Positions 38,801 through 51,719 of a stretch of 64,000 nucleotides of DNA are shown piece after piece. The stretch is from Bugula neritina (Eukaryota > Bryozoa > Gymnolaemata > Cheilostomatida > Bugulidae). Position numbers and translations under genes: made by a program. The stretch spans positions 9,666,698 to 9,730,697 of the forward strand of contig OZ037765.1 in NCBI GenBank assembly GCA_964035545.1. Direction: 5' to 3'. Position 1 is the stretch's first letter. Every line of letters begins with the position of its first letter. The notes under the pieces were generated by a model. It made no database searches and was not told where the DNA came from. It saw only the letters and a list, made by a program, of their open reading frames with translations.

Positions 38801-41800
38801 CCTTCTTTCACAGCTTTCTTAAACGACTTGATGTGTTCATCCAGCAGATGAGGTGGCACATCATCTTTCATTTTAATAAATTCCTCTAAAAAACAAAGAT
38901 GTTGCTTAAATTCTTGTTAAAACTAGAGAAATATTTAAAAGTAACTGCAAGCTTTATTGCATAATGCACCTCAGTATGAAGCAAGGAATGACGTACCCAT
39001 GGCAGCTTTAGAGGCAGCAAGGGCAACTTTAGGGTCAACCAGTGAGGCCAAATATGCGACGGTGGACATGACGGGATTTCCAGCTTGAGAAAATGGGGTA
39101 GGCTGGAATGCCAAAGGCCCCAGGTGATCTCCCATTCCACCTTTTTCGAGAAATCCGTCTTCAATAGGCAGTCGAAGGAAGTGTAGAATGCATTCGTCTT
39201 GAGTTTTAGTACCCACATGTTCCGACACCTGAAAGAGAGACTCTTATATAACTCATCTATATTTTATATACAATACATGATAACAATTACTGGAGAGCCT
39301 AGAAGGACATATTCTGTGAAACTGTGGTATTTGTGAGTTGATGAGCGGCTGTATGCCTAGAGAGTGGTTAAACTGTTCAATTTAGACTACATTGTATTAT
39401 GAGCCACACGTCATACTATTAAACTAGGCAGCACACACTACTCCACCTTATTCCAGTCATCCTTGTACATTTCAAGTCCCTCTAGAAGTAGCAGCACCTC
39501 CTGGTCAGTCCACTCCTTGTGTCTACTATCCCCTTTCTTGTATATTTCAGTCTGCAGGCCCAGTTTGCCGGATATTGGTGGGACATGGGAGGCCTGCTGA
39601 CTAGCACCATCTGTCTTCCTATCTACATCTGACTGGCTGGATGGAAGAGCAGATGATTTGGAGGCAATGTCTTCGGTCTCCAGCTCAGATGGTAAGCCAG
39701 CAGACGGCAATGGTGCGGGAATATTCCCAGCGCCATCCTTAGGCTTAGCTGCATCTGCTATAACACAGATACACAAAATTGAATCTCAAGCTACAAGCCA
39801 TCTTAACTTGTGAGGATATATTTGTGGAACTTTCAGCAGACCACCCTCAACGTGAGTGTGTAGTCTGAGAGCAGTTTGAACTCAGTACTATTCCTGGCAG
39901 GAACGAAGCTCCCACCAGAACTAGTTCAGTATTAGCATGGCTACTCATCATCAAGTTCCAACTATTAACCAGGCAATTGAAATCAACAGAAAAACAATAA
40001 TTGATAAAAAATGAATAATGTAGGCTACAGTATGAAATAATACAAGTCCTTCCACAGCTGTGATTAGCATCAGATCTTACTTGCAGCAAGTTGTACTGGT
40101 TGAGGAAGGACAGCGTTGATTGGTTTAGCCATAGACATCTGGTGGACACGAGGTGGATCTACTCTGCTGAGACCAGAAGGGGTGTCAGCGAGAACACTGA
40201 AGTGAGAGGTGGAAGGAGGACCCATGGGCAGCACTCTGTTCTCTGCACTCACCTGGTAGTTGATGAGACCCCACTGCTCTAGGAATGCATGCACCCTACA
40301 ACACCACAGAACCATCAGCCCCAGTCTATGAGAAGCTCTGAGCAGCTAGTGCTGAGTTCAGACTATGTGACACAGGCGATACATATTTCTCTCACACAAG
40401 TGGCAATATCATGATTAGACATGGGAATGATTTCTTCAACACCATAAAAATGCAACATTCACTAAAAAGCCCAGCTTCAACATGACGAGAATAGACACAA
40501 CCAAGGTTGGGGTCAATTACAATTACTAATTACCTCAACCCTAGATACAAAAGATCTATAGCAGGTGTTAGTAGATGCATGTACCTTGTAATGGAACACA
40601 CGTCGCCAGCTAAGTTCCTGCGACACGCAGTGCTAGTCAAGTATTCAATAGGATTCAGTCGATAAGTATCCAGCATGAAGTTTCTATAAGCAATGTATCT
40701 ACAAATATAAAGTAATACAACACGGTGTGTGAGTAGAGTGTTTAGGTGAGAGCAGGTTGTATGATAATATAATGTTTAACTAATTCTATCAACCAACAGT
40801 CATATATTTACTGGACACACTATGTATAGATTGCGCAGTGTTATGCTCACTAGAAACATAAAATCCTAACTTTGCTCCTACACTGAATATCTGACCAGTT
40901 TCATACTATCATATTTAACGGTGAACAAGTCGAGTGGCTGACTGTAATCAAGTGTCCTCTTTTAGAAAAGGCTTTAGTGATTAATACTTTTATAGGCAGC
41001 ACAAATCATAGTTGAACTAATGAATGAACACTAAAAGCATTATAGCAAATATAAAAGACAAGGTTTAGTACAATGATCCTATCAAACTGATATTTTTGCA
41101 GCAAGTGTCAATGGTTTCAAGTTGGCAACAGCTAGAATATCAGCTCAATACCTTTCAATAAATTAATTTCATCAACTTTGTAAGTGTATTTTGAATGAAT
41201 GGAATTTATCAAAAGGTTTTTCTTGGTATGTTATTAGCCAGGTACAACATGTTCAAATGTTTATGATACTTACACCTCCGGGGTTTTGGATTTATTCTTT
41301 TCATTAAAAAACTCGGGCAGACCTCTCTTCTCAATTCCGTTGATACAGTTGTAGTCAAACCAGGCAGTGTAGCTGGGTATGATGATATAGTGGGTCTGAT
41401 CCACAGCAGTCTCTTCGGCCGGCTTAGCTGGAGCTTCTTTAGTATCGGCAGCACCGGCAGCTCCATCATCTCCAGACTGTTTGGGCTCCGAAGCTGACTC
41501 AGCGGTCTACAACAACGCCAACAGTCACTCTGTGTCCTAAACTTGAGATGACGCAACATCAACCAACAATACCAGCTGAAACAACTCACCACCTTGTCTG
41601 CATCTGGTTGAGGTTCAGGATTAACTTTCTGTTTGCTGTGAGGAGCTGCGTCTGTGGACGTGTTTGCTGGTGGCACTACACTAGATGACTCGGCAGCCTC
41701 CCCCGTGTCCTGCATGTCCGTAGTCTCCTCGTTCTCTTCCTCTTCTTCAGGGTCTTCGTGAGTGGCTTCGTCCTTGACCTTCTTGCTGCCTGAACTCTTA

Positions 41801-44800
41801 GACTTCTTTGTGCTAGATGCTGACTTGGAACTAAAACACATTAATGAAAATATATCAACATTTTAACAGACTAGCTGATCACAACTTGGGTCTAGTCAAG
41901 TTGAAAATCACAAAAAGTGCCAACCTTTTAGGGGCTTTAAAGACAACTTCGGTGTCAAGATACTCCATAATAGCCGACATATTGCCTTTAAATCCTCCAG
42001 TCATGTAGAACTCTCCACCTTCCTTAGCAGCAGACTCTCTATTGGTGTTGCCTTTCGACTGAGCTATCTCCCAAAATTTATTTACAAACTTTTCATAGAA
42101 GCCTTGAGCTTTAGGATAAATAGGAGGAAGCAGTGCAGATGTGGTAAGGGTGGGGACACTTCCTTTTGAACTGCTACAAGCATATCAATATGTGGTTTAT
42201 ATCAACACAGGAAGATTCATACACTGGAAACATAAAAAATATATTAAAATTATTGCTTCCGAAAGCTATCTTAATACAGGCTTAGAGAATTAACATACTT
42301 TTTTTACTCAAGTTCAACATCTTGCAACACAGATAAACAAATGCATTACTAGGTGCTGTGTTCTAATGATATCAAAAACCTGGAAATTGTAGAAGTGAGA
42401 CAGGACTGTTCTAATCAGGATACAAGTTTTCAGCATCAATATTATAACTAATTCACCTTTTTTTAGATTTCTTTTTATCCACAGCTGGTGAAGAAGTAGG
42501 ACTGGGGGTTCGCTTCCTTTTATTGCCTTTTTTCTTTTCCCTCTTTTCCTCCATACTATTCAATATATCTTCAGGAGTCACTTTCGTCCTGTCTCCATTC
42601 CCTTTACCTTTCTTACCAGATGCCTATCATACAAGTCATAAGAATAGTTCAACAGAAAAAAACAACAACGTAGGATTTGTCAACAGTATTGATGTTCCAA
42701 CCAGAAATGCATTCCTATAATTCAACAAGAACTTTTATTCTTGGAATTTAAAAATATAAAAAAAAATCAGCAATGAACAAATTCAGCTGCATACCTCATC
42801 TATAAGATAATCTTCTTCATTCAACCATTCATTATAGATGTCCAAATGCTGCAACCATCTAGCATCAACCTACAAGCAACAGTAACCCTAGAAGTCCCCA
42901 TTAAACTATTGGAAGAAATGAAGAAACAAAACACAGCACTTATGGTTGAAATATCCCACAAAAGGTACGTGAAACTTACCTCCCACGCACCACCTGGATC
43001 ATATTTGTCATCAATTTCCAGGTCAATATATGGCTCTGTAACCCAGGTATCATAACTATCCGGTGTATACCACCAATGTAGCATAGTATTTCTCTCTCTT
43101 TTGAAAACAGGTCTTATATAATTATCTAAAAAAAACACCACATTCATACCTAATGAAACCAGCTAATTCAGAACTGCCACAGAACCAGAGTCCTGCAATT
43201 ACTGATAGAATCCTGATGGTCCGCAGTCATTAAGCAAAATTTCATTAAAAATAAAACTACTTCAGAAAAAAATTAAAATTTATTGGGCTTATTTAAGGAG
43301 TGAAAAACTGAGTGTAACATGTACACCAAACAACTTTTAATATTTCATTGGTTAGCTAATAGAGCTTACCAACTCCCCAGTGTCTCAAACTTGATGGCTT
43401 TCCGACTGAATTGAAAAATTGAAAAAGAGTTTAGAAATGGATCACTGGCAATATAGATAATTCAAATAACATTATTAGAATCAATTTGTAGCAGTTACTT
43501 TAGTCAACAATTTATATAAAATAACAGCATAGCAATGCAGGCAGATAAAGTATTCAGTGCAACCACCTTCAAACTGGCTTACTGGGGTTCGGGATTCACT
43601 CAACTCTCACTGATTCACCGAACTCTCACTGATACACCCGACACTTGGTTTGTACTGTGTGAACATTTCAGCTGCTCATAATTACTATAAAAAACCTCCA
43701 CATCTTGGCAAATTGCACTGAGATAGTAATATATACACATACAACACAAGATAGTAAAATAAAATACACACGGGCAGCATCATTGCTCGCTGTGTCTGGA
43801 ATTGGGTACACAATGTGTGTGGCGTCGTCTTCAGAACTAACCAATACACCTTGATGTCTTTTTACTATATCCTTGAGTTGGGCTGAGAGCTCTTCGTTCA
43901 CATCCTTTTGTATAAATATCTACAAAAGTCACATAGATGCATAGAAGACACAATCCTGACAAAAGCCACATAGATGCAGATGAATTTTTTACCTTACATC
44001 AGGGATGCAAGACGGTTGATCAATGCGAAGCAGATCAAAAGCTATAAATTTAGATGGGATGCCTTTCCAAAACTCAACACTTGCAAGAATTTAATCATTA
44101 GCCTGGCACACCATGCTAGAGAAATACCCTTAGCTGCTAGAGTAACACCCTGAGCTGCTAGAGAGTCAGTTTCTAGAGGATAGAGCACTATTTCACTTAG
44201 CAGACTAAAACCAGTTAACAAAATTATCTATCAGACACTATCAATAATCACTCTGATCTAATCAAGATTCATCCAAATTTAGTACTTCCTAGTGTAAATA
44301 CATGCACACGTCAACCAACACACTTGTTAGGTTAATAATGCAGCGCGTACCTGAGGAGTGGGCAAAAATTCTTGAGAACTTTGTTGAAGACTTTTTTCTA
44401 TTTGAAGAAACATTTCAACATTTCTGTCCACTCTTGATGGGTTAGGAAAATCAAATCGCCTCCTGAAAAAAAAGCAAAATATATTGAGCCTTGAAATTAT
44501 TCACAGCATTGGAGTTTGAGAACATTGCTGCAAAACAAAATATAACAGAAAACATACCAGCCTTGCTCAGTTTTAAACTTATAGACTGCTGCTAATACAT
44601 GGCAAAGAGAACCTCCGGACTTGAAATCCATGAATAAGGATATCTACAAGGAAACATGTAGTGCTTATGGCAGGCTTCGAACTATTAGGTGCCAGTACAC
44701 AGTGCAATAATTTGGTGCTACACGCACGCACGCTTATTAGCAACCAAAAGTAGTTTTAACAAGAGTGGAAAACTTAAATGAACTAGAACTTGTTCGACAT

Positions 44801-45733
44801 AGTTATGAATAAAAATGTAGACTTGTAGACACTCACAGGTAGTTTAGTTAGCGGGGCATTGTTCACTTTTCTTCCAAAATGTTCCTCTTGAAACTGGAGA
44901 AGGGAGACAACCAGACTAGCCAAGTTTTTGTTAGTAATTGGCTCTCCAGTTTGAATGTACTGAAAATGCATCATAAACAAATTGAACATTTGAAACTGAA
45001 ATTAAAGTTAGTATAAGAAAAAAAAATGTTAGTCTACATAAATGATTATGCAAATATCTTAACCACAACCAAACGCTGTAAGCAAGTTGCCATTTTATTT
45101 ATGATCCAACACTTCTACGTTTGCTAAATTCAATAATCAGTTCCAAAATTGAAGAATAACTTTATCAGACAGACAAAATAATTGCCAAATAGTCATAGTG
45201 ATTCCACCATTTTCAAAAATATAAACTTTATTGATAGTATAATGAATGATAAGATGTCCTAATTTAATTACTCATCATTGATAGTTAAAAATATTATTGT
45301 GAAAAACAATGAAAGAAAAACAGTCAAATACGACTTTTAGTTTTAATTGAAATATACCAGAATGACAATTACTAATTATTATAAATATTAATAATATTCC
45401 TTCTGATATTGATAATGATTATAATCACCATAAATTAATTCAAATTTGAAGTATTAAACTCGGAGACAGATATTGATAGCGAATATCATTGTCATTATGA
45501 TTATAATCGCTATCTCAAACTCAATGTCAAACCCCATCTGTCTCTGATGCTTCAAATTTAAATTAATTTAGTGGTACAAAAGATCGTTGAAGTTTTACTA
45601 ATAATTTTAATTTTATTACCTTTTTGCAGTTTCTTGTTAACCAACTCCTTACACTATCAAATTGGGAGACGGTTTCCGCTGATTCAAAGTACCTTTGATT
45701 AGGGCTGCCATCATCTTTTTTTATGAGCACCAT
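35802..45733 (-). CDS. SMARCC: SMARCC1/SMARCC2 (BAF155/BAF170, Moira/SWI3) ortholog, SWI/SNF core subunit
   Basis: Scaffold subunit of nuclear SWI/SNF (BAF/PBAF) remodellers. It dimerises and holds SMARCB1, SMARCD and SMARCE1 around the ATPase (family knowledge). There are 23 coding exons. In transcript order, the first twelve run 45733-45620, 44959-44837, 44643-44558, 44462-44351, 43919-43772, 43405-43370, 43125-42980, 42869-42795, 42623-42457, 42173-41925, 41830-41590, 41506-41274. The rest are 40698-40585, 40295-40081, 39757-39447, 39228-38997, 38885-38742, 37974-37727, 37617-37483, 37395-37266, 37011-36907, 36820-36666, 36575-35802. They sum to 1,430 codons plus stop, longer than human SMARCC1 (1,105). 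Domains: N-terminal MarR/BRCT/chromo-like module (about residues 15-270: [42 protein letters not shown]), SWIRM (about 536-630: [35 protein letters not shown]), SANT (about 765-815: [20 protein letters not shown]) and a leucine-rich coiled coil (about 1000-1065: [20 protein letters not shown]). The tail, about 345 residues, is Pro/Met/Gly/Gln-rich. The start Met aligns just before the conserved block; no better upstream start was found. Confidence 0.95.
37975..38741 (-). other. Long AT-rich SMARCC intron
   Basis: A 767-bp intron between the exon with KTLIAGAT and the Ala/Glu-rich exon. It is AT-rich and holds no ORF, RNA gene or repeat that I can support. The introns at 40699-41273 (575 bp) and 43920-44350 (431 bp) are equally featureless. 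Confidence 0.7.
45431..45570. repeat. AT-rich imperfect inverted repeat (hairpin) in SMARCC intron 1
   Basis: The arms 45431-45451 and 45550-45570 are reverse complements with one mismatch in 21 (TAAATTAATTCAAATTTGAAG against its partner). Moving inward, GAGACAGAT (45463-45471) pairs with ATCTGTCTC (45536-45544), and GATAGCGA (45475-45482) pairs with TCGCTATC (45507-45514). The whole 140-bp block could fold into one long interrupted hairpin in DNA or in the intron RNA. It could be a worn MITE-like element. I see no target-site duplication. Confidence 0.8.
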
Positions 45734-46357
45734 TTTCAAGCTTAGAATATTTATATTTTATACTTATAGTAATATAATAATAAGTCAACACTAAAAGAGG
45801 CAACGGTACCAGTTTACCACAACATAGCTATTATTATGTAAGTGCAAGATGAGGATCACTGCAAGCTTAACCGCTTGCATTAACAGTCGTTGGGCTTCCC
45901 TTACCCCCTCAACTTCAAGCTGGCTCTTTTTCTTTTTGATTTTCTTTTCTTCTTTCGCGATGATGCTCCCCGCACAGAATTTAGCTCCAACGATCATATA
46001 CTAGTAGTACTTAGTGTTTGTGAATCCAAGTACAAAATCTATTGAAAATTTATTTGAGTAATAGTAGTTTTTGCACAAATTTTAATTTGTAATTTAGAAT
46101 TGAAAAAAACGAATATTATACTTTCATATAAGTATCAAATGTAGTATTTGGTTCATCACGATGCAGAACGCGCAAAATGCTACACGTTAGTTTCCGGTTT
46201 TTCCACTTTCAAAAGTGGTTGGTATAAACATAAAATTAAATGTTATAATATTTATATTATCTAGTACAATTACCTAATCATAGGACAAGCTGAAAGCTCG
46301 AAAAATTACCTGATTTATTTTTGCTGTAGACAGTGTTAAAAGTTTGTTATACAAGAA
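45734..46357. promoter_or_regulatory. Divergent intergenic region between SMARCC (-) and COPZ (+)
   Basis: Only 624 bp separate the two start codons, which face away from each other. Both promoters and 5' UTRs must lie here unless distant upstream exons exist, so a bidirectional promoter is likely. On the - strand, 45997-45791 is an open frame with a Lys-rich start (MIVGAKFCAGSIIAKEEKK). It does not splice in frame into SMARCC and matches nothing that I know. It may be upstream-ORF sequence in a 5' leader or chance. No TATA box is clear. Confidence 0.6.
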
Positions 46358-49300
46358 ATGGATTCATCGCTAGCGGTCAGTATAAGTACTTATAGTTATA
46401 CTTATACTACACTTGAAGTTGAACTTAAACTTAAAGTTAAACTTAATATTATATTTATACTTATAGTTATACTACTTAATCTTATACTTTAACTTATAGT
46501 TACAGAGTTAGACTATCGATAGTTCCTTTGAAATTGAATCGTTCGCTTTCAGTTCGTGTTTCAAATTTAAACTTAATCTAAATTGAAAGTGAGACCAAAG
46601 TCCACATTTATGAAAATATCGATATTCTTATTCTAAGTAACCTTTACCTATGGGCTATGAGTATGAGTATGATTTTTGATGTGTTAACTTGTCAGTGTAT
46701 AAATCTTAGAAATCATTAACTTTAAGTTTAAGTTATAGTTATAGTTGTTGGCAGCGGCTCATTTAACTTTAAGTTTGCATTTGCTTTGTTAATGTTATTG
46801 ACAAAAGTTTATGAGTGCTATGAATCCAACCTTGGTTATGTGAGCCTACTTGCAACAACTGTTAAAATTCATACAATAGTTTGTTCAAATGCTTCTCAGT
46901 TTGTCTTTCTTGTTCAAAATTGATGTTATAATGCATACTAAATATATTTAATTTGTTTTCCTATAGGAACTATCACATGCTTGTAGCCTGTTTTTTTATT
47001 TTTAATATATGTGTGAAAATAATTATAGTGTAAATATTTATTTAAGTATTTATTTTTTCAAGTCCTGCTAATACTGCTTTATGAAATAGGCTACCAAGTG
47101 TTCACGGTACAACTTCTGTAACATAAAAACCATTTTCAAAATTTGCAGTTTGTATTTAAAAATATGCAATACAGTGTTTCTTTACTTAACATAATACATT
47201 TAGTAGCAGCTCAAAACACAAAATACAACAACTTGCTAGGAGATCCCCAACTTGTTAGGTATTTGAAATATTTATAACAATTAGATAATTTTGTTTTTAT
47301 CCTATTTTTATAAACAACTTTGACTTTTAATTTGAAAAGTCACTTAAAATATTGTCAGTTCATATTTGAATAGGTTTGAATGAACTTCTTGCTTTTCTCA
47401 ACTTGAATCATACTTGAGTGTTTTTCCAAACAATAAATGGACTGAAAGTTTCTAGCTACTAATTCAACTTGCTTTAAATACAACTCTGTTTTGATGTATA
47501 ATACTGCCTCACTACACGTGCTGTAAGAATAAGTATCGTTAGTTACTCATAGTTTAGCTCAATTTTCATTTTGGCTTGTGTTATTTTATAGGATCCAACA
47601 CTTTACTCCATCAAGGCAATTTTAGTTATGGATAATGATGGAGCAAGACTAGTCTCTAAGGTAAACTATGTTTTATTAATTTGTTTTTATAAAGACTGAA
47701 GCTTACAAAAAACTTATGTAATACTAAGCATCGTGGGTGTCATAATTTCCTACTTCTTCAAAATCATACCCAACTATCCAAATTGTTTTTTTTTTCAAAT
47801 AAATAGTAATTTTAAATAGATTTTACATGAATAAATTTGGTCATTAATTTGGTATGCTTATCTCTTTGATGTAGTTATTTCAGTTAAAGTTCATAAGGTA
47901 TTTTGTTCGTGACGTATATTATTCTGACAACCTCTGTGAGCAGTAGTACAAACACATGCCTTTTCAATTTCTGAGGTTATATTATGTTTAATTATTTTCA
48001 GTACTTTGACAAGTCATTTCCAACAATTAAAGAACAGAAAACATTTGAAAGAAACCTGTTCAACAAAACACACCGAGCAAATGGTAAGTTGTAATACGCA
48101 TCATTAATGTGCTATTAATGATGTGCATTCTGTATTTTAATATTCATTTGTTTTTTATACAGCGACTTTTGTCTCTTGTCTGTAGGATAAGTAGATGTCA
48201 CTTGTTATTAATAGTTTTGTCAGATAAGAGTCTTAACTAGCTTGAAACCAATTGGTACCTTTTTTATTCTATCTAAAACTCAAAATCAGTCAGTTTTCTT
48301 ATTTGACTGCACACCAGATATTTTCAACTAACATTTTTTTATATATGATATATTTCAGCTTATCACGGTCAGCAGCACAAAATTTTCATTGTTTTATTGA
48401 TTATTTTACTTTATGGTCTTAAGTAATTCTTGAAACATTGTATGCAGATTAAACCCTAGTGTACATTATTGCGTAACATCTTTCTACAAACTGCTTATTT
48501 ATTTTTAGCTGAGATAGTGATGTTTGAGGGTCTAACTTGTGTCTATAGAAGTAGTGTTGATTTATTCTTTTATGTGGTTGGAAGCTCCAATGAAAACGAG
48601 GTAATTTTTTCATCAATTTAATTTATCTTCACATTGGTTTCTTGTCATTATTGTATTTCAACTCTGTCCATATTTATTTCAATATTTAATGATTCCTGGT
48701 TTCAGTTAATATAATCCAAATATGTGAGCAGGAACCACCAATTATTTTACAAACAGATAACCAATATATATATTTATGGTTCAGATTTGGAGTTGTCTGT
48801 AAATATCACTATCCATACAGACTGTTAGATCAGGACTGTTTATACTTGTTTATATTATGCATGCCTCTGTTGATGGGTATGTTTGGTTTGTAGCTGCTGC
48901 TCATGAGCGTACTAAACTGCTTATTTGACTCTGTCAGTCAAATGCTGCGGAAGAATGTTGAAAAGAAGATGTTGTTGGATAAACTAGACAGTGTATTTTT
49001 AGCCATAGATGAAATATGCGATGGCGGGTAAGGCATAAAGCATTCTACAAGTAAATAGGGACATATTGTATCAAACAAGATTTGATTAGAAAAGCTTCCA
49101 TTGGTCGAGGTTTCATTGCTCAAATTTGTTTACAGTAGAGTTTAGCCCTTAAAGTTTAGATTTGATATCTTTCAATATACCGCACTGCTGGGTAGGATGG
49201 TTCAGCTTGGAGCAAAGTATTGTAATACTATGTTTCTCTAGATCCTCAGCAATACCCACTAACTGTCTTTAGTTGTACATATACATTTTATTTCAGCATT

Positions 49301-49821
49301 TTACTGGAATCAGATCCCAACACAGTAGTATCTAGGGCAGCTGTAAAACAAGATGACATACCACTGGGCGAGCAAACTGTCTCACAGGTATGGTACAGCT
49401 GTCTAGCTAATCTCTATTTATTTACAAGTTCCATATTTTTGATATACTTATCAAGCCAAACAAAATAGTTTCTTAGTTAACAGTAGATTTGAAAAATAGT
49501 TCTTTAGTTTTTTGCAAGCCTGTTCACGGTGAGTTACCAGATATTTTTCAAGTCTATAGATATTTAATTATTTTGTTTCAAATATACCTTGTGCCTTTGC
49601 TATGTTTGTGGCTAATTATATGTATTATTTTTTACATTCACTGCAAGCATTTGACATGGTGCATTTTCTCTTGCAAGCACGTGTTGCATATCAACAAAGA
49701 GCTGTTATAGTGACACTTGTACTAGTTAAGAAAATGTTGCCCGCAGACTGAGCTGTAATTATTTTTCATGCAGGTTCTGAGTATAGCCAAGGAACAGATC
49801 GGATGGTCAATACTCAAGTGA
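46358..49821 (+). CDS. COPZ: Coatomer subunit zeta (COPI coat)
   Basis: Small adaptor-like subunit of the COPI coat, which pairs with gamma-COP and coats Golgi-to-ER vesicles in the cytosol. Seven exons: 46358-46375, 47592-47660, 48002-48083, 48509-48600, 48894-49027, 49297-49387, 49774-49821 (TGA). They sum to 177 codons, matching the family's usual 177. Diagnostic segments: [114 protein letters not shown]. These align along the whole of human COPZ1/2 (longin fold). Exon 1 is only six codons (MDSSLA) and uses a weak donor, GCG|GTCAGT. It is the only choice I found that keeps frame with an upstream ATG. A polyA signal AATAAA lies at 49895-49900. Confidence 0.94.
46376..47591 (+). other. COPZ intron 1 with cryptic simple repeats
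   Basis: A 1,216-bp AT-rich intron. Positions 46380-46510 are built from short recurring words (CTTATAGTTATACTTATA, AACTTAAACTTAAAGTTAAAC), with a weaker patch near 46715-46745. No gene, RNA or transposon is recognisable. Confidence 0.7.
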
Positions 49822-50375
49822 AACCTACCAACATTTTTTAATCTGACTGTGTATAAAAGCTATGGCTGTATTAGTAGTTTCAGTAGTTTTTTTCAATAAA
49901 CTATTAATATTGTATGTAAACACTGTTTACTGTGGTATATAATCTATGTGACCTAATACCTAATGTTAGTCAAGTATTTATTTGTTACTTTTTCTCTATC
50001 TTCGATGTATTACAAATTGAAATAATGTTCATAATAAAATATATATATATGACACAACCAGTCTGTTAGGTCCTTACATAACCAACTCAGTTGTTGATGA
50101 CCATTTTTGAAGAACTGGTACAGCTTTGTCATTTTGTTTCAAACTAGAGGGCGTATATTTCAAGTGGCACTCCATCACTATCTGGTACCCGCCTCTAATT
50201 GTGCTTTCAAGTGGTCATAAACTACTCAAATGGTACTTCATCAGATTTTCTGTGATTTAATGTTAGTCTGCTCACAGAATTTTGAGTGAGTTGGGGCTGG
50301 TTGTAGATTAACATAGCAAGTTTTTTCTCACTTCGAATGTCCATATAGCAAGGTTGAAACAGAAATCAGCCCAAT
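49822..50375. other. Intergenic region between COPZ and the M13 locus
   Basis: This 554-bp stretch holds the COPZ 3' UTR (AATAAA at 49895-49900, another near 50034) and then the 5' flank or promoter of M13 module A. Nothing else is recognisable. Confidence 0.65.
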
Positions 50376-51719
50376 ATGCCGACTCATATTAACTATTCGG
50401 AGTTTATCAACAGTGACAGAAGTTTTCTTGTACCTGGTCTTCAACGAAAAGTTACTATCCGGACATTTGTTATTGCCACCTTGACTGCGGTATTCTGTAC
50501 CACAGCCATAGCGTGCAGTATAGCTCTTATGGTAGCGCATGGGGAAACTAGGACTACAACAACTCGAGTTGATATTGCAGAAGTTTGCACTACCCAAGCT
50601 TGTTTCTCCTCCACTGCTTTAATAGTTGCATTCAGGAATAATGACACCAACCCTTGTGATAACTTCTATCAGTATGCTTGTGGTAAGTATGATATAATAA
50701 TGGATAATAATGAATGCACTCAAGAGCAATACTGCCTAGTTGTTACTCACAGTTGACTCATTGCTAGTGCTATAAGTTTCACCTGAATAAATTGGTGACT
50801 CCAGCCTTTATTTGCCACATTATTTCTATTTGCTAAAACCTCTACTTGTTTTGAAATAAAACTCTTGCTTTGCATTCACCTTGATTACTACTACAAAAGT
50901 TGACTTTACCGTTTTCAAAGTTTCAGTACTTATAAGCTTCTACAGACTTAAACATTTCGTTATTCTATTGGCTCCATCAATTGTGGCAAAGCCTAATTAT
51001 GTAGTTCTGTATGATATGTGTAATACTTACCTAGCTGTAACACCAAGTGGTTTTGTAGGAGGCTGGAATAATATATTTCCGAAATCGTCTCTTCATTCTG
51101 ATGAAAGAGAGAGAACAATATTTCATAAATTAGAGGAGAATGCAGAAAAGAACATAGAAAAGGTTTTACTTCAACCGGCAGCTGGTAATGCCCCTTCATA
51201 TGAGAAGAAAATAAAGCAGTTTTATGCAACATGCATTGATGATTTCAGTGAGTATAAACTAATTTCTTGCATACATTTTTTCATGTAACTTGAAACCAAG
51301 TAGTATTGTAAATATATTTATTTTTGAAAGTGCCTTTACTATTCATATATGCGATTTTAGTATTTGAACATATTTCAGTTGTAATTAGTATATCTGTAAT
51401 AAATTTAATATATTACATGGCCATTGTGGCATACACTTAGAAAGCCTATATTCATGCTGACATTTCCTAGACACTACTGCTTTACTTGATGCATTCATGT
51501 AACTTTTTATTTTCAGCCATTTCCAGCCAAGGTGGCAAGCCTTTTATTGATCAAATAATAAGCGATTCTTTCGGATGGAATGCACTGCCTGGCTGGAATG
51601 AAGAAACATATGACCTGACAAAGGCAATGAAAAAGGTGCATTCCACTTTCTGGCAACCATCCCTCTTCAATATTCAGATATCAACAGACTGGGAAAACAG
51701 GTCAAAGAATGTCATTGAG
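50376..51719 (+). CDS. M13 peptidase N-terminal module A (alternative first-exon set or truncated duplicate)
   Basis: Three exons, 50376-50682, 51059-51247 and 51517-51719, give 233 codons ending in phase 0 at ...NRSKNVIE. The module has a short cytosolic tail, a signal-anchor segment (about residues 29-53, FVIATLTAVFCTTAIACSIA) and the start of an M13 ectodomain. The family's N-terminal cysteine pattern is present: CTTQAC, then NPCDNFYQYACGGW, LEENAEKNIEKVL and KIKQFYATCIDDF. Splice sites are standard and no frame break is visible. No further M13 exons occur before module B starts at 52764. Its last donor matches module B's only donor in phase and in homologous position, so it could splice to the exon at 53550. 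If the donor is read through, the frame stops at 51768-51770. It is either an alternative 5' module of the next gene or a truncated duplicate. Confidence 0.8.

Noticed and set aside
50441-50650. 69-codon - strand frame opposite M13 module A exon 1
   Set aside because: The + strand encodes a recognisable signal anchor and M13 cysteine pattern; the - strand frame has neither.
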